Shown: piece by piece, positions 45,669-55,163 of the stretch
Layout of the letters: every line of letters begins with the position of its first letter
How positions within the stretch are numbered: position 1 is the stretch's first letter
From: Cyclobacteriaceae bacterium
GTDB lineage: Bacteria > Bacteroidota > Bacteroidia > Cytophagales > Cyclobacteriaceae
NCBI GenBank assembly: GCA_028278225.1
Contig: JANQEU010000061.1
Span: 124,001 to 188,000, forward strand
Length of the DNA: 64,000 nt
Reading direction: 5' to 3'
Made by a program: the position numbers and the translations under genes
Notes under the pieces: generated by a model
The model's input: the letters and a program-made list of their open reading frames with translations, nothing else
Told to the model about the DNA's origin: nothing
The model's database searches: none

Positions 45669-46361
45669 GGGTCAGTCGGAGCTGTTTTTAATTGTAGCGA
45701 GCTGTAACTTTTGAGTAGAAATATGATGTCTATTCATGTGTGACAGGTTATGTGTCTCAAAAAGTTGAACCCAACAACTCCCCGGACATCAATTTCCAGT
45801 GTCCTCGCTATCCGTTTAACCTGAAATAAAGGCGCGGTGGACCGACAGAAATCGACGAAGGAGATTCATGAACACCTCTTAAACTAAAATTATGGTGAAT
45901 AATACCCGGGCCAGCATTCGGCCTCGTGCAGCTGAAGGGCGATTATAACCCACAGACATACGCACAACCTTCGTGAACCTTCGGTTTCTGGCTTGACGAA
46001 TCGAACAAGAAAAGGCGGGTTGACGAAAATTTAGTGGTGGGCCAAATTGGCCCCACGCGTAGGATTTAAATTTTCATGATTTTTGCTCACTTTTCATCCA
46101 GGAAAAGTGAGAGCCCAGCGGCTTTGAGCGACATTGAAAATAAAGAATGTAAAGATGTTGGCCAGATGGCAGCTTGTTCTCAGCTCTGCAAATGGAAGGA
46201 GATTGTTTCGTCGCATAACAATCCCATCAAAACAATAATTCAATAAGCTCCCTGTCTGCAGCAGGCAGGCTCACAAAGACGGCTGCTTATTGCTGGACTG
46301 AGCAGATTGCACTTGTGATAATGGATGATAGGAGAAAGCTTATTGGCCTAATATGACTGAT
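45669..46361. other. Gene-poor stretch with hairpins and repeat-like sequence
   Basis: 693 bases without a convincing gene. Visible are a palindrome GTGGGCCAAATTGGCCCCAC (46037-46056), a 10-bp perfect hairpin CTCACTTTTC/GAAAAGTGAG (about 46087-46112) followed on the minus strand by CAAAAATC, and GGAGATTGTTTCGTCGCATA (about 46198), which looks like a widely dispersed intergenic repeat. Frames crossing it contain stops; a barrel-like LVQLKGDYNPQTYAQPS is seen at about 45925. Confidence 0.4.
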
Positions 46362-46586
46362 TCAGGCCATCACCTCGTCATATTCCTTCTTATGTGTCGG
46401 TCCGTCCTGTGGCAGGCATACCCCCGGAGGGAGGTCGAGTTCCGGGCCGGTCCAGGCATGAATGCCACCATCATCGTCGCCCGAATCGTCGGATGGTTTG
46501 TTTTTCCTGTTTCGCCAGATGATAAACCCGATCATGATGGAATAGGCGAAAACACACAGGATAATATCGATGTAAAAGCCGTTCAC
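46362..46586 (-). CDS. Small single-span membrane protein with acidic/proline tail
   Basis: The 74 residues have one N-terminal membrane helix (about 4-25, YIDIILCVFAYSIMIGFIIW), a basic stop-transfer (RNRKNK) and a tail with Ser/Asp run SDDSGDDDGG, ending in DLPPGVCLPQDGP. Small proteins with this layout (helix, basic patch, D-rich tail, DLPPGV-like end) recur in Bacteroidota. No function is known. It lies alone, 126 bases upstream (in chromosome order) of purE. Confidence 0.6.
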   Translation of the reverse strand: MNGFYIDIILCVFAYSIMIGFIIWRNRKNKPSDDSGDDDGGIHAWTGPELDLPPGVCLPQDGPTHKKEYDEVMA

Positions 46587-46712
46587 TTATAGAAATTTAG
46601 CCCAAAATTCTCAAAAGAGAAATCAATCCTACGATGAATTGTGGTGTAAGGAGGTTGCCCGTTGCGAGTTACCCGTTACCCAGCAACTCCCAACAGGAAA
46701 CCGGCAACAGTT

Positions 46713-47237
46713 CTACTTAAACCCAATCGGCTTGCCCCGCCAGCTGTGTGATTCCAGTTCTTTTGCGCTCTTTTCCACTTTTTCCTTGAGCTTGTCCTTG
46801 TATTTCTGCAGCCGTTCCGCAACACCGGCATCAAAGGAACCGATGATCTCAGCAGCCAGTATTCCGGCATTCTTGGAGCCGTTCAGGGCCACGGTAGCCA
46901 CGGGGATACCCCCCGGCATCTGGAGGATCGAGAGTACGGAATCCCAGCCGTCAATGGAGTTGCGGGATTTGACGGGAACGCCAATGACCGGAAGGGTGGT
47001 GATCGATGCCACCATGCCCGGCAGATGGGCCGCTCCGCCGGCGCCGGCAATAATTACCCTGAGTCCTCTTTCCCGTGCTTTTTCGGCATATTCCACCATG
47101 CGGTGTGGCGTCCTGTGCGCTGATACAACCGTAACCTCAATTTCAACGCCAAGTTCTTCGAGGACTTCCGCCGCCTCGGACATTACCTCAAGGTCCGACT
47201 GGCTGCCCATAATGATTCCGACTTCAGGTTTACTCAT
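46713..47237 (-). CDS. purE: N5-carboxyaminoimidazole ribonucleotide mutase
   Basis: The 174 residues match class I PurE: VGIIMGSQSDLEVM with the catalytic Ser/Asp, VVSAHRTPHRM with the active-site His, and AGGAAHLPGMVA. It converts N5-CAIR to CAIR in purine synthesis, using the product of PurK. Its ATG overlaps the purK stop as ATGA (47234-47237). Length is usual. Confidence 0.97.
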   Translation of the reverse strand: MSKPEVGIIMGSQSDLEVMSEAAEVLEELGVEIEVTVVSAHRTPHRMVEYAEKARERGLRVIIAGAGGAAHLPGMVASITTLPVIGVPVKSRNSIDGWDSVLSILQMPGGIPVATVALNGSKNAGILAAEIIGSFDAGVAERLQKYKDKLKEKVEKSAKELESHSWRGKPIGFK

Positions 47238-48373
47238 GATTGTACTTTTAATGTTTTCTTTACCTCTTTCGCCACTGCTTTCAACTCATCCATGTCGTGA
47301 TTTGCTACGGTCACATGGCCCATCTTTCGGAAGGGTTTTGTGATCTTTTTTCCGTACAAATGAATGTGGACACCCTCCATGTCCAGGACCTTGTCCATTC
47401 CGACGTATTTGGCATTCCCCGTGAATCCGTCTTCACCCAGCAAATTAACCATTGCCGTGGGAATTATGACATCCGTCCCCCCCGGAGGCTGGTTAAGTAT
47501 GGCCCTCAGATGCTGCTCAAATTGCGAGGTAACATTCCCCTCTATGGTCTGATGGCCGCTATTATGGGTTCGCGGTGCGATCTCATTTACCAGTATCTCA
47601 CCTTCTTTTGTCAGGAACATTTCTACAGCCAGGAGGCCCACCATGTCCAGCTTTTCGATCACGTCAATAGCAATCTCCTCCGCTTTGATCTCGACCTCCC
47701 CGGGGATATCGGCCGGTGAGAATAAAAATTCTACAAGGTTGGCTGTGGGGTGGAAAGAAAGCTCCACAGCCGGAAATGATTTTACATCGCCGTTCTCATT
47801 GCGGGACACGATGACGCTCAGTTCTTTATCGAAATCAACAAATTTTTCCAGTAGTCCGGGCTGGTCAAAAGCTTTGTCAAGGTCTTTCTCATCCCTGATG
47901 ACCTGCACGCCCCGACCGTCATAGCCTTCACGCCCAAGCTTGTGCACGGCAGGCAGGAAGTCTTTGCGGGCCGCAACATCCGCTCTATTTTGTGTCAGAA
48001 TGAAATCGGCAGTTGGAATACGGTTCGCCTTGTAGAAAGTCTTTTGTTTGCGTTTGTCCTGGATAAGCTCGATCACAGACGGCTGAGGAAAGACTTTTTT
48101 GCCTTCGGATGCCAGTTTTTTGAGAGCTTCCGTATTCACGTTTTCGATCTCAATGGTGATCAGGTCCTTATCTTTCCCAAAATCATAAACTGCATCGAAC
48201 TCGGTTAGTTTTCCAACAACGAAATCCTTGACTAGGCCACTGCACGGCGCATGAGGATCAGGATCAATTATGGATACATCGAGGTTAAGATCAATTCCCG
48301 ACTGGATGAGCATCCTGCCCAGCTGACCTCCTCCGAGGATCCCGATTTTGATGTCAGTGATTTCGCGCGCCAT
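47234..48373 (-). CDS. purK: N5-carboxyaminoimidazole ribonucleotide synthase
   Basis: The 379-residue ATP-grasp enzyme starts with the GILGGGQLGRML nucleotide fold. The ATP-binding part shows GREGYDGRGVQ, and the metal-binding Glu/Asn are in ILVNEIAPRTHNSGH. It makes N5-CAIR from AIR, bicarbonate and ATP. The pair with purE is standard. The 458-base gap upstream is filled by a tandem repeat, so the promoter must lie within or beside it, or transcription comes from the CotH gene upstream. Confidence 0.96.
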   Translation of the reverse strand: MAREITDIKIGILGGGQLGRMLIQSGIDLNLDVSIIDPDPHAPCSGLVKDFVVGKLTEFDAVYDFGKDKDLITIEIENVNTEALKKLASEGKKVFPQPSVIELIQDKRKQKTFYKANRIPTADFILTQNRADVAARKDFLPAVHKLGREGYDGRGVQVIRDEKDLDKAFDQPGLLEKFVDFDKELSVIVSRNENGDVKSFPAVELSFHPTANLVEFLFSPADIPGEVEIKAEEIAIDVIEKLDMVGLLAVEMFLTKEGEILVNEIAPRTHNSGHQTIEGNVTSQFEQHLRAILNQPPGGTDVIIPTAMVNLLGEDGFTGNAKYVGMDKVLDMEGVHIHLYGKKITKPFRKMGHVTVANHDMDELKAVAKEVKKTLKVQS

Positions 48374-48435
48374 GATTTGGCAAAGATGATAAAATCCGGG
48401 TGAATTATTTCCGCACTGCTAATAGTCTCTATTAA

Positions 48436-48820
48436 TTCTGTTCCACCGCAGAGACGCTGAGACGCAGAGATTGTTCAGGCTCTAGTCCTGTTCCACCGCG
48501 GAGACGCTAAGGCGCAGGATCTTTCAGGCTCTAATCCTGTTTTACCGCGGAGACGCTGAGGCGCAGGGATCTTTTAGGCGCTAATCCTGTTTTACCGTAA
48601 AGACGCAGAGGCGCTGGGATCTTTCAGGCACTAGTCCTGTTTTTACCGCGGAGACGCTAAGGCGCAGGGATCTTTCGGGCTCTAATCCTGGTTTACCGCG
48701 GAGACGCTGAGACGCAGGGGTCTTTCAGGCATTAATCCTGTTTTACCGTGGAGATGCTAAGGCGCTGGGGTCTTTCAGGCATTAATCCTGTTTTACCGTG
48801 GAGATGCTGAGGCGCTGGGG
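48436..48820. repeat. Tandem repeat, about eight units of ~50 bp
   Basis: Eight head-to-tail units, each about 50 bp, read TCCTGTTTTACCGCGGAGAC, then GCTGAGGCGCAGGGATCTTT, then CAGGCACTAA with substitutions. Units 6-8 are the most alike. The inner part (GAGACGCTGAGGCGCAG) resembles the dispersed CGCAGAGACGCAGAG repeat of many bacteria. The last unit ends 10 bases before the stop of the CotH gene 48831-51131. There are no unique spacers, so it is not a CRISPR array. Confidence 0.92.
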
Positions 48821-48830
48821 AAAAAGACAT

Positions 48831-51131
48831 CTATCTTTTAATGAACTTTATCGTTCTGCTTCTGCCTTTCGAATCGGTTATGCGGAGCAGGTAAATACCC
48901 GACTTCCACGTGTGAACTTGCAAGGTGATCTCTTCACGGAATTCATCGCGCTGATAAACCTGCCTGCCCGCCATATCGCTGATGCTGATCCTGTGCAATA
49001 TTTCACCGCTTCCTTCAGGGAAAACAACGTGTAATTCACACTTGGCTGGATTTGGATAGACCACAAGCCGCGGGACTTCTGATAATCCCAACGGGGACAG
49101 GTTCGATCTTCCCGGGGTGGGCCAGTTCATGGGACCGAATCCTCCGAATCCGTCCTCACTGCGCCCGATAGCTACATCTGTTTCGGCTTGCGTAAAGTCA
49201 ACTGCATCGATGACCTGAAAAGCGAACTCCTCGCCAAAATAGATGCCAATGTGCTCCCCGTCTCTACTCAGTTTGAAATTGGTATGCTTTTCTCCCTGGT
49301 TCTGATCTTCGTCCGCCCAGAATAATACGAATTCCTCCGGACCAATCTCCATATCAGGCATTTGCCACTTGTCCGGCCTGCCGGGATTATCAGTTAAATA
49401 CTTGTTTCCCAGCCAGACCGATTCCGTACCTGCATTGAAGATCTCTATCCAGTCATCAAATTCCCCGGCATTGTCTTTTGTAGCCTTATCATTGCTGGCC
49501 ATAAATTCATTGATGAATAAGGACGGAATATCTGCTTCCATGAGGTCGAAGGATTCATAATCTTCCCTCGGATACCTGGATACGCCACCTTCGCCATCCG
49601 TGGCTTCCACATAATATCTGAGAGAGGCAGGCCTGGCTATACCCCCGATAGCAGCCGTATACAGATTATCTCCGGCTGCGGGATCAGGATCCAAACCGTC
49701 ATCTTTTAACGCTACCTCTTCGAACGCTGATTCGTTAATGCTGTAAAAAAACACAGCCTGTATGTCTCCTTCATCTTCGATCCTGCTTGAAAATTGAATG
49801 GGCTCATTTTCAATAATCCTCCCTCTTTCGATCCCCCAAATGACCGGCCGCAGATTGTTCAGTTCCAGCTCGCCGCTCACAAAATTGTATCGTGTTTCGA
49901 TAAAGGGGATGAGACCATAAGCCACATGACCACCTAACGCCTGAGTGTATGAATCATGGAAGTCTGAAGCGGAATACCCCCAATCCTGACCCCTCAACGG
50001 ATCATTTTCCGCGAATGACGTGATCATTCCCTTGAGCTGATATATCCTTCCTTCAATGGTATCAGGATTGAGATGCGATGCGAGTAATTGATTGACATAA
50101 TAAGAAAATCTGTCACGGTATTCGGGAACATCCATCAACCTCTCATAAAGTGGTCTCTCCTCACCGCCTTTCGACCAGGAATATATACTTCTTGTACCCC
50201 AATCCCTTCCTATCCAGTCAACCCCAAACGTATTATCAGTATCATAGGTGATATATTCAAATTTGCCGGTCAACGGGTTATTGTACAGGTAGTAGTTATT
50301 CTTCAGGTAGCTGTAGGCGTCCCAATGCCCGATCATCACTTCCAGCGCAAGATTTTGAAGGTATCCGTTGACATTGAAGATCTTTTCCAACGCTGTGGGA
50401 AGTGTTTCCACGGGTGTGTTATTCAGAACGGAAATGAAGTTTGCCAGGTCCGAATAATCATCAAGGGCTGTGTTTGTTTTCAAATCATAGGTACGTCGAT
50501 CACCGTTGTCACCTTTATAATCATCGGGGTTGGGTCCCTGATACGCCAGGTCCGCAGGCCACAGGCATTTGTAAAGATTGCCATCCTTGCTGCCAAACCT
50601 TAACCCTGCAAACTCCTCATCGATGTGCTCCACATTGATGTACAGACCATAATATTCATTATTGATGTAAAGCGTCACATGATTTGCCCGCGGAGCGGGT
50701 ATTCCAATGGCATTCAGGACGTCCCAGGCCAGCTTCGATCTGATAATACCGGGATCGTTGTGCTCGCCGTTTATATTCAGCTTTTCCAACCCGTAATAAT
50801 CTCCTCCGGCAATAAATGTGTTGAAGGAAACTTTAAAAGACTTCTTTGCCGAGGCCCTTGAGGTATTTCCCCTCAACCTGAATCCTACATTTTCAACGGT
50901 GTCCCTGATTTCAGTATTGTCAAAGATGAACGTTGCCTCAAACTCCTCGTAGCTTTGGCCGTTTTCCGGTGCAAGTATAAAATCAAGTGAGCTTTGTGGA
51001 ATTATTATGTCAATTCTAGGCACCACATCGTCTCTGAAAACCGGACCCTTTTCCGGTACTGGGGTTTGAGCTGTGACGAGGAAGGGCAAACCCAGAAGTA
51101 AGGCCAGAATTGATTTCGATATTTTGCCCAT
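48831..51131 (-). CDS. CotH kinase with lamin-tail domain and T9SS sorting signal
   Basis: The 766 residues start at ATG 51131, which gives a signal peptide ending at VTAQTP; an upstream start would bury it. The CotH domain (about 40-430) has GFRLRGNTSRASAKKSFKVS, LEKLNINGEHNDPGIIRSKL, YGLYINVEHIDEEF and YITYDTDNTFGVDW. A beta domain follows, then a lamin-tail domain (about 545-660, INEFMASNDKATKDN, DDWIEIFNAG) and a C-terminal T9SS signal (LVVYPNPA, MAGRQVY, GIYLLRI). It is therefore exported and placed on the cell surface. It follows the TolC-like gene by 13 bases. The final codons abut the tandem repeat. Confidence 0.9.
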   Translation of the reverse strand: MGKISKSILALLLGLPFLVTAQTPVPEKGPVFRDDVVPRIDIIIPQSSLDFILAPENGQSYEEFEATFIFDNTEIRDTVENVGFRLRGNTSRASAKKSFKVSFNTFIAGGDYYGLEKLNINGEHNDPGIIRSKLAWDVLNAIGIPAPRANHVTLYINNEYYGLYINVEHIDEEFAGLRFGSKDGNLYKCLWPADLAYQGPNPDDYKGDNGDRRTYDLKTNTALDDYSDLANFISVLNNTPVETLPTALEKIFNVNGYLQNLALEVMIGHWDAYSYLKNNYYLYNNPLTGKFEYITYDTDNTFGVDWIGRDWGTRSIYSWSKGGEERPLYERLMDVPEYRDRFSYYVNQLLASHLNPDTIEGRIYQLKGMITSFAENDPLRGQDWGYSASDFHDSYTQALGGHVAYGLIPFIETRYNFVSGELELNNLRPVIWGIERGRIIENEPIQFSSRIEDEGDIQAVFFYSINESAFEEVALKDDGLDPDPAAGDNLYTAAIGGIARPASLRYYVEATDGEGGVSRYPREDYESFDLMEADIPSLFINEFMASNDKATKDNAGEFDDWIEIFNAGTESVWLGNKYLTDNPGRPDKWQMPDMEIGPEEFVLFWADEDQNQGEKHTNFKLSRDGEHIGIYFGEEFAFQVIDAVDFTQAETDVAIGRSEDGFGGFGPMNWPTPGRSNLSPLGLSEVPRLVVYPNPAKCELHVVFPEGSGEILHRISISDMAGRQVYQRDEFREEITLQVHTWKSGIYLLRITDSKGRSRTIKFIKR

Positions 51132-51144
51132 TTGGCGGGGGATA

Positions 51145-52374
51145 TCAGTAGATATTGAGGTCATCAGACAGGTAGTTGACTCTTGGTATTGAAGCAATTT
51201 TACCATTGTAGGTAAGGATTTTCAAAAATGTTGACAGCAGGTCATGATAGAGAGAGATTTTCATTTCACTCAACTCAGACCTGTATTCCATCATCTTGAT
51301 GAATACATCCGTATCCTCCATGAAAAGTGACAGATCCGAATTGCCGAATGCACTCACTTTCTCCGCAACAGTGGTGTATCTGCTTAAAGTATTATTGAAT
51401 TCCGATCTCAGCAGGTAGGAGTTATTCTCGATCTCCTTTTTCTCTTTTTCGATCTTGCTTTCATCTTCCATTAGATTGATCCGGTCATAATGATGTTCCA
51501 GCTTGTCCGGATTGGTAATAGGCAGGTTCACACCTACCTGGAATCCCATATGCTCCTGAAATTCATTTCCCCGATCAATGTCGTATTCCGTTTGGAAAAA
51601 CCCCAGGTTTCTCCTGGATTGAGCTTGCTCCACTACCAACTCACTTTGCCTGAGCTCTTTGTCCCGCATTAACTCAACGATCAAAGGGGAGATTGAATCC
51701 GTTTTGGAGTTCAGGATTTCCCGCATTGTCTGCGGAGTGATCAGTTCATAATCCTCCCAATCTATCTGTCCTGAAAAAGGTGTTTGCTGCTTTATGAGAA
51801 ACTCATATTGCGCCTGTGTACCTGCCAGTCTTTCCAGCCTTAGTTCCAGCTTCAACCGGGTACGATCCATATCCAGCATATCTTCCACCCCGAACGAGAT
51901 GGTTTCAGACTCCATCAATTCCTCCAGCCTTTGTTGATCCCTTATGTGGAGCGCTCGCGTCTGACTTGTTTCAATATGCCGGGAAAGCAATTCATATCTT
52001 GAAAACATCACCTCGCTAAACATATTCACCTGCTTGATATCAAGGTAAGCGCTAAATGACCTGTAGTATGAGCTGTTAGCACCCCGTTGCAGCGGATTCA
52101 TGAAGCCCAGTCGTAACCTGTAATCTTCCGGACTGGTATCTAGGTCATTCGTTCGTATGCGGGTATCCACTTCTCTCAGGATGGGGCTACTAAAGGAATT
52201 GTCCTTGAGATAAGCTTGCTGCTCAGCCATGGATCGCAGTTCCGGGTCACTAAGGCTGGAAGACAGGAAATCCTCCACGCTGAACTGGCCGGTTAACGGA
52301 ACGCTGTAAGACAGGATCAACACTTTAAAAAGTAGCTTTTTAAGCAGACTTTCAGTTATTCTTGACATAGACAT
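51145..52374 (-). CDS. TolC-like outer-membrane channel protein
   Basis: About 409 residues with a signal peptide (ILSYSVPLTGQ) and a mostly long alpha-helical, heptad-rich body with strands in between, as in TolC-family channels (MNPLQRGANSSYYRSFSAYL, GFQVGVNLPITNP). Glu- and Arg-rich coiled coils dominate. Its start overlaps the HlyD-like gene; ATG 52374 is preferred, 52368 is possible. Together with HlyD it should form a tunnel through the periplasm, but no ABC or RND inner-membrane pump is adjacent. The CotH gene downstream may be part of the same transcript. Confidence 0.72.
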   Translation of the reverse strand: MSMSRITESLLKKLLFKVLILSYSVPLTGQFSVEDFLSSSLSDPELRSMAEQQAYLKDNSFSSPILREVDTRIRTNDLDTSPEDYRLRLGFMNPLQRGANSSYYRSFSAYLDIKQVNMFSEVMFSRYELLSRHIETSQTRALHIRDQQRLEELMESETISFGVEDMLDMDRTRLKLELRLERLAGTQAQYEFLIKQQTPFSGQIDWEDYELITPQTMREILNSKTDSISPLIVELMRDKELRQSELVVEQAQSRRNLGFFQTEYDIDRGNEFQEHMGFQVGVNLPITNPDKLEHHYDRINLMEDESKIEKEKKEIENNSYLLRSEFNNTLSRYTTVAEKVSAFGNSDLSLFMEDTDVFIKMMEYRSELSEMKISLYHDLLSTFLKILTYNGKIASIPRVNYLSDDLNIY

Positions 52375-53356
52375 ACACTTTTTCACCATTTAAAAACTGA
52401 TTCTCCTCCGGGATCTCTATGAAGATCTCCTGCCCATAATATTTTTGACCCTGGACAGGGCTTATTTTATCGGGATATGCAGTAACTCGCGATCCAATTT
52501 CAGTGATCACCCCGTCAATTGAATAGGTTCTGTTCGTTGACTTCACGGTGACCTCCTTGCCAATCGATAACTCGGTCACTTCGCGTTCCCCGCTGTACGC
52601 CTTAATCACGGATGGCCTGGAATTATAAACTGAAATGATCCTGTTATAGGGGGGCACCAGTTCATTCATTTGTACGTAGACGTTCCCGATTGTACCGTCA
52701 AATTCGGATCGCCGGACTAACTGACTTGTTTCTTTTCTGAGTTCGGACAGCTCTTTGTTCAGGATCACCTCCTGCGCACTCAACAGTTGCAGTTCATTAT
52801 CTTTCTTTGCCGAAAGCCTGCGCTGTTCTCTTGAAAAGATCGTCCTTAGGGAATTAATCTCCTGATCCAGTGAGTTCAGTTTTACCTGGGTGACGGTATC
52901 AGGCTTTGTCAGGCTTTTTACACCAATCATCTGTGAAAGCCTTTCTTTACTTTCCGTCCGGACCTCCAGGCCGGTCTGGATCTGAATCTTTTCGGACTGC
53001 AGTCTCTCTATCTTCCCTGTTATTTCAGCTTCCAGAAGGGAGAGGTCGCTGTTATATCCTTCGATAACTGCGGTTCTTTCCAGGTCTGACCGGTTAAGGT
53101 CATTCTCCTTCTTTTCCAGGTCAAGTTTCAGGTCGGGTCGCTCCACTTCAAGCAAAAGGTCCCCTTTTTTCACATCCTGACCGGGTACAACATACAATTT
53201 TGAAACACGCACTGCTTTTGGATAGCTGATCACAGCCACCTCCGATTCCACCTGGGCAACCATGGCTTCACTACTGTCCCTGTATACAAGGGACAGGGCA
53301 GCCAACATCAAAACCATAAGTCCCCAGAAAAAATAAAATACCGACTTCTTTGCCAT
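52352..53356 (-). CDS. HlyD-family membrane-fusion (adaptor) protein
   Basis: The 334 residues have one N-terminal membrane helix (about 8-28), a lipoyl/biotinyl-like domain split by a long coiled-coil hairpin (about 75-225, KENDLNRSDLERTAVIEG to LRKETSQLVRRSEFDG), and a C-terminal beta part (GKEVTVKSTNRTY). The lipoyl halves are seen as LYVVPGQDVKKGDLLLEVERP and SEFDGTIGNVYVQMNELVPP. It would bridge an inner-membrane transporter to the TolC-like channel. The first ATG at 53356 fits the helix. It starts the minus-strand unit HlyD-TolC-CotH. Confidence 0.85.
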   Translation of the reverse strand: MAKKSVFYFFWGLMVLMLAALSLVYRDSSEAMVAQVESEVAVISYPKAVRVSKLYVVPGQDVKKGDLLLEVERPDLKLDLEKKENDLNRSDLERTAVIEGYNSDLSLLEAEITGKIERLQSEKIQIQTGLEVRTESKERLSQMIGVKSLTKPDTVTQVKLNSLDQEINSLRTIFSREQRRLSAKKDNELQLLSAQEVILNKELSELRKETSQLVRRSEFDGTIGNVYVQMNELVPPYNRIISVYNSRPSVIKAYSGEREVTELSIGKEVTVKSTNRTYSIDGVITEIGSRVTAYPDKISPVQGQKYYGQEIFIEIPEENQFLNGEKVYVYVKNN

Positions 53357-53500
53357 AACTTTCAATCAGACCAATCGAGGATAATTGGATTTGGGGTAAA
53401 AATACGCTCCCCCCTCTTTTCAACGTATTAACAATTAACTTAATGTTAATATTTACGCAATATGGAATAATTTTTGGTTTTCTTCGAGTATTCGACAATT

Positions 53501-55132
53501 ATGAGGAATACTTCCGCAATTCTCCTATTACTGATCTCCGGTTTGCAGGGTTTGAGAGGTCAGGCATTTGAAAGCAGTAACTTACCAATTGTCATCATCA
53601 ATACCGGAAACTTTGCCATTGTAAATGAGCCAAAGGTTGATGCTTCAATGCACATCATTGACAATGGACCAGGTGTCATAAATAGCATAAATGATCCTGT
53701 CAACGGGTATGACGGCCCCATTGGAATTGAGTATAGGGGATCAAGCAGCTTGTTTCTGTTTCCAAAAAAAAGCTATGGGATCGAGATATGGACGGAGGAC
53801 GGCGCGGATACAACAGCAAGCATATTAGCGATGCCGGAAGAAGAAGATTGGGTGATGCACGGGCCTTATTCGGATAAGACTTTGATGCGAAATCTGCTGG
53901 CCTTCCATTTGTGGAGTGGCACGGGGAGGTATGGGTCACGAACCAGACTCATAGAGTTTGTCCTGGATGGATCATATGAAGGAGTCTATGTCATGATGGA
54001 AAAAATTAAGCGTGACAATGACAGGGTGGATATAAGCAGACTGAATCCTGACGAAAATACCGGTGACGACCTCACCGGTGGCTATATCATCAAACTTGAT
54101 AAATTTGATGGCTCCAATAGTTTTGATGGATGGACCTCGCCATTCTGGCCCCCAAACCGATCGTTTGAACAAACCGTTTATTTTCAATTTGACTATCCCA
54201 AAGGGAGGAATATAACCACGGAGCAGGCCGCATACATCGAAACTTACGTCACCGAATTCGAGCAGTCTCTGGTCAGGTCGGAATTTGCTGATTATTTTAA
54301 AGGTTACCGGCAATACGCTGATGTTTCATCATTTATTGATTTCGCCATTCTGAATGAAATAACAAAAAACGTGGATGGTTACAGGCTGAGCACTTTTTTT
54401 TACAAGGATCGTGATAGTAATGGCGGAAAGCTGACCATGGGACCCATCTGGGATTTTAACCTGGCTTTCGGAAATGCCGATTATTGCGAGGGGGGTAACC
54501 CTGAAGGCTGGGCATGGGACTTCAACCAATATTGTCCGGAGGATACATGGCTGATCCCTTTCTGGTGGGAGCGATTCCTGCAGGACCTCAATTTCACAAG
54601 GGATCTGAAGGCCCGGTGGCAGGAACTGAGAGCGGGTCCGTATAGAACTGACGCTATATTGGCCTATATTGATTCCGTGGCTTCTGTTTTGGAAGGACCT
54701 CAGCAAAGAAATTTCGAACGCTGGAACAACTCGCTTGGCGTCTACATCTGGCCCAACAACTTCGTCGGTGATACTTACCAACAGGAGGTCGATTATATGA
54801 AAGACTGGATCGAAGACCGGGTCGAGTGGCTGGACAGAAGTATCGAGAGGCTGGAATCGAATCCCCCATATGATCCGACAGGTCTTGCCACTGATCAGGG
54901 TGAAATCAAGGTTTTCCCCAGTCCGTTTTCCACTACGGTTTTTGTGACATCAAAAATTGAATTCAATCATCTGAAATTATTCGACCTGCACGGAAGAGTA
55001 CTTTTTGACAGACCCTTGAAACCTGTTACTCATTACCGGATCGACTCCCCCGATCTCCCAAAAGGGATCTACATCCTGGAAGTAGTATTGGATAGTGGTA
55101 TATCCGAAAAAAAACTGGTTATCAGGCGATAG
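53501..55132 (+). CDS. CotH kinase with T9SS sorting signal
   Basis: The 543 residues from ATG 53501 (upstream TTG gives no better signal) have a signal peptide ending about LRGQAF. The CotH domain (about 40-430) shows GYDGPIGIEYRGSSSLFLFP, YSDKTLMRNLLAFHLW, YEGVYVMMEKIKRDN and GPIWDFNLAFGNADY with likely metal-binding Asp. The C-terminal ~75 residues are a T9SS type A signal (VFPSPFSTTVFV, DLHGRVLF, GIYILEV). It is transcribed away from the HlyD gene, so it shares the 144-base divergent promoter region with the minus-strand unit. Confidence 0.9.
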   Translation: MRNTSAILLLLISGLQGLRGQAFESSNLPIVIINTGNFAIVNEPKVDASMHIIDNGPGVINSINDPVNGYDGPIGIEYRGSSSLFLFPKKSYGIEIWTEDGADTTASILAMPEEEDWVMHGPYSDKTLMRNLLAFHLWSGTGRYGSRTRLIEFVLDGSYEGVYVMMEKIKRDNDRVDISRLNPDENTGDDLTGGYIIKLDKFDGSNSFDGWTSPFWPPNRSFEQTVYFQFDYPKGRNITTEQAAYIETYVTEFEQSLVRSEFADYFKGYRQYADVSSFIDFAILNEITKNVDGYRLSTFFYKDRDSNGGKLTMGPIWDFNLAFGNADYCEGGNPEGWAWDFNQYCPEDTWLIPFWWERFLQDLNFTRDLKARWQELRAGPYRTDAILAYIDSVASVLEGPQQRNFERWNNSLGVYIWPNNFVGDTYQQEVDYMKDWIEDRVEWLDRSIERLESNPPYDPTGLATDQGEIKVFPSPFSTTVFVTSKIEFNHLKLFDLHGRVLFDRPLKPVTHYRIDSPDLPKGIYILEVVLDSGISEKKLVIRR

Positions 55133-55163
55133 TTTGAAGTACGAGTGACCGGCTTTTGCCGAA

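Noticed and set aside
48436-48820. Possible CRISPR array
   Set aside because: Units of about 50 bp are similar over their whole length; there are no unique spacers and no cas genes.
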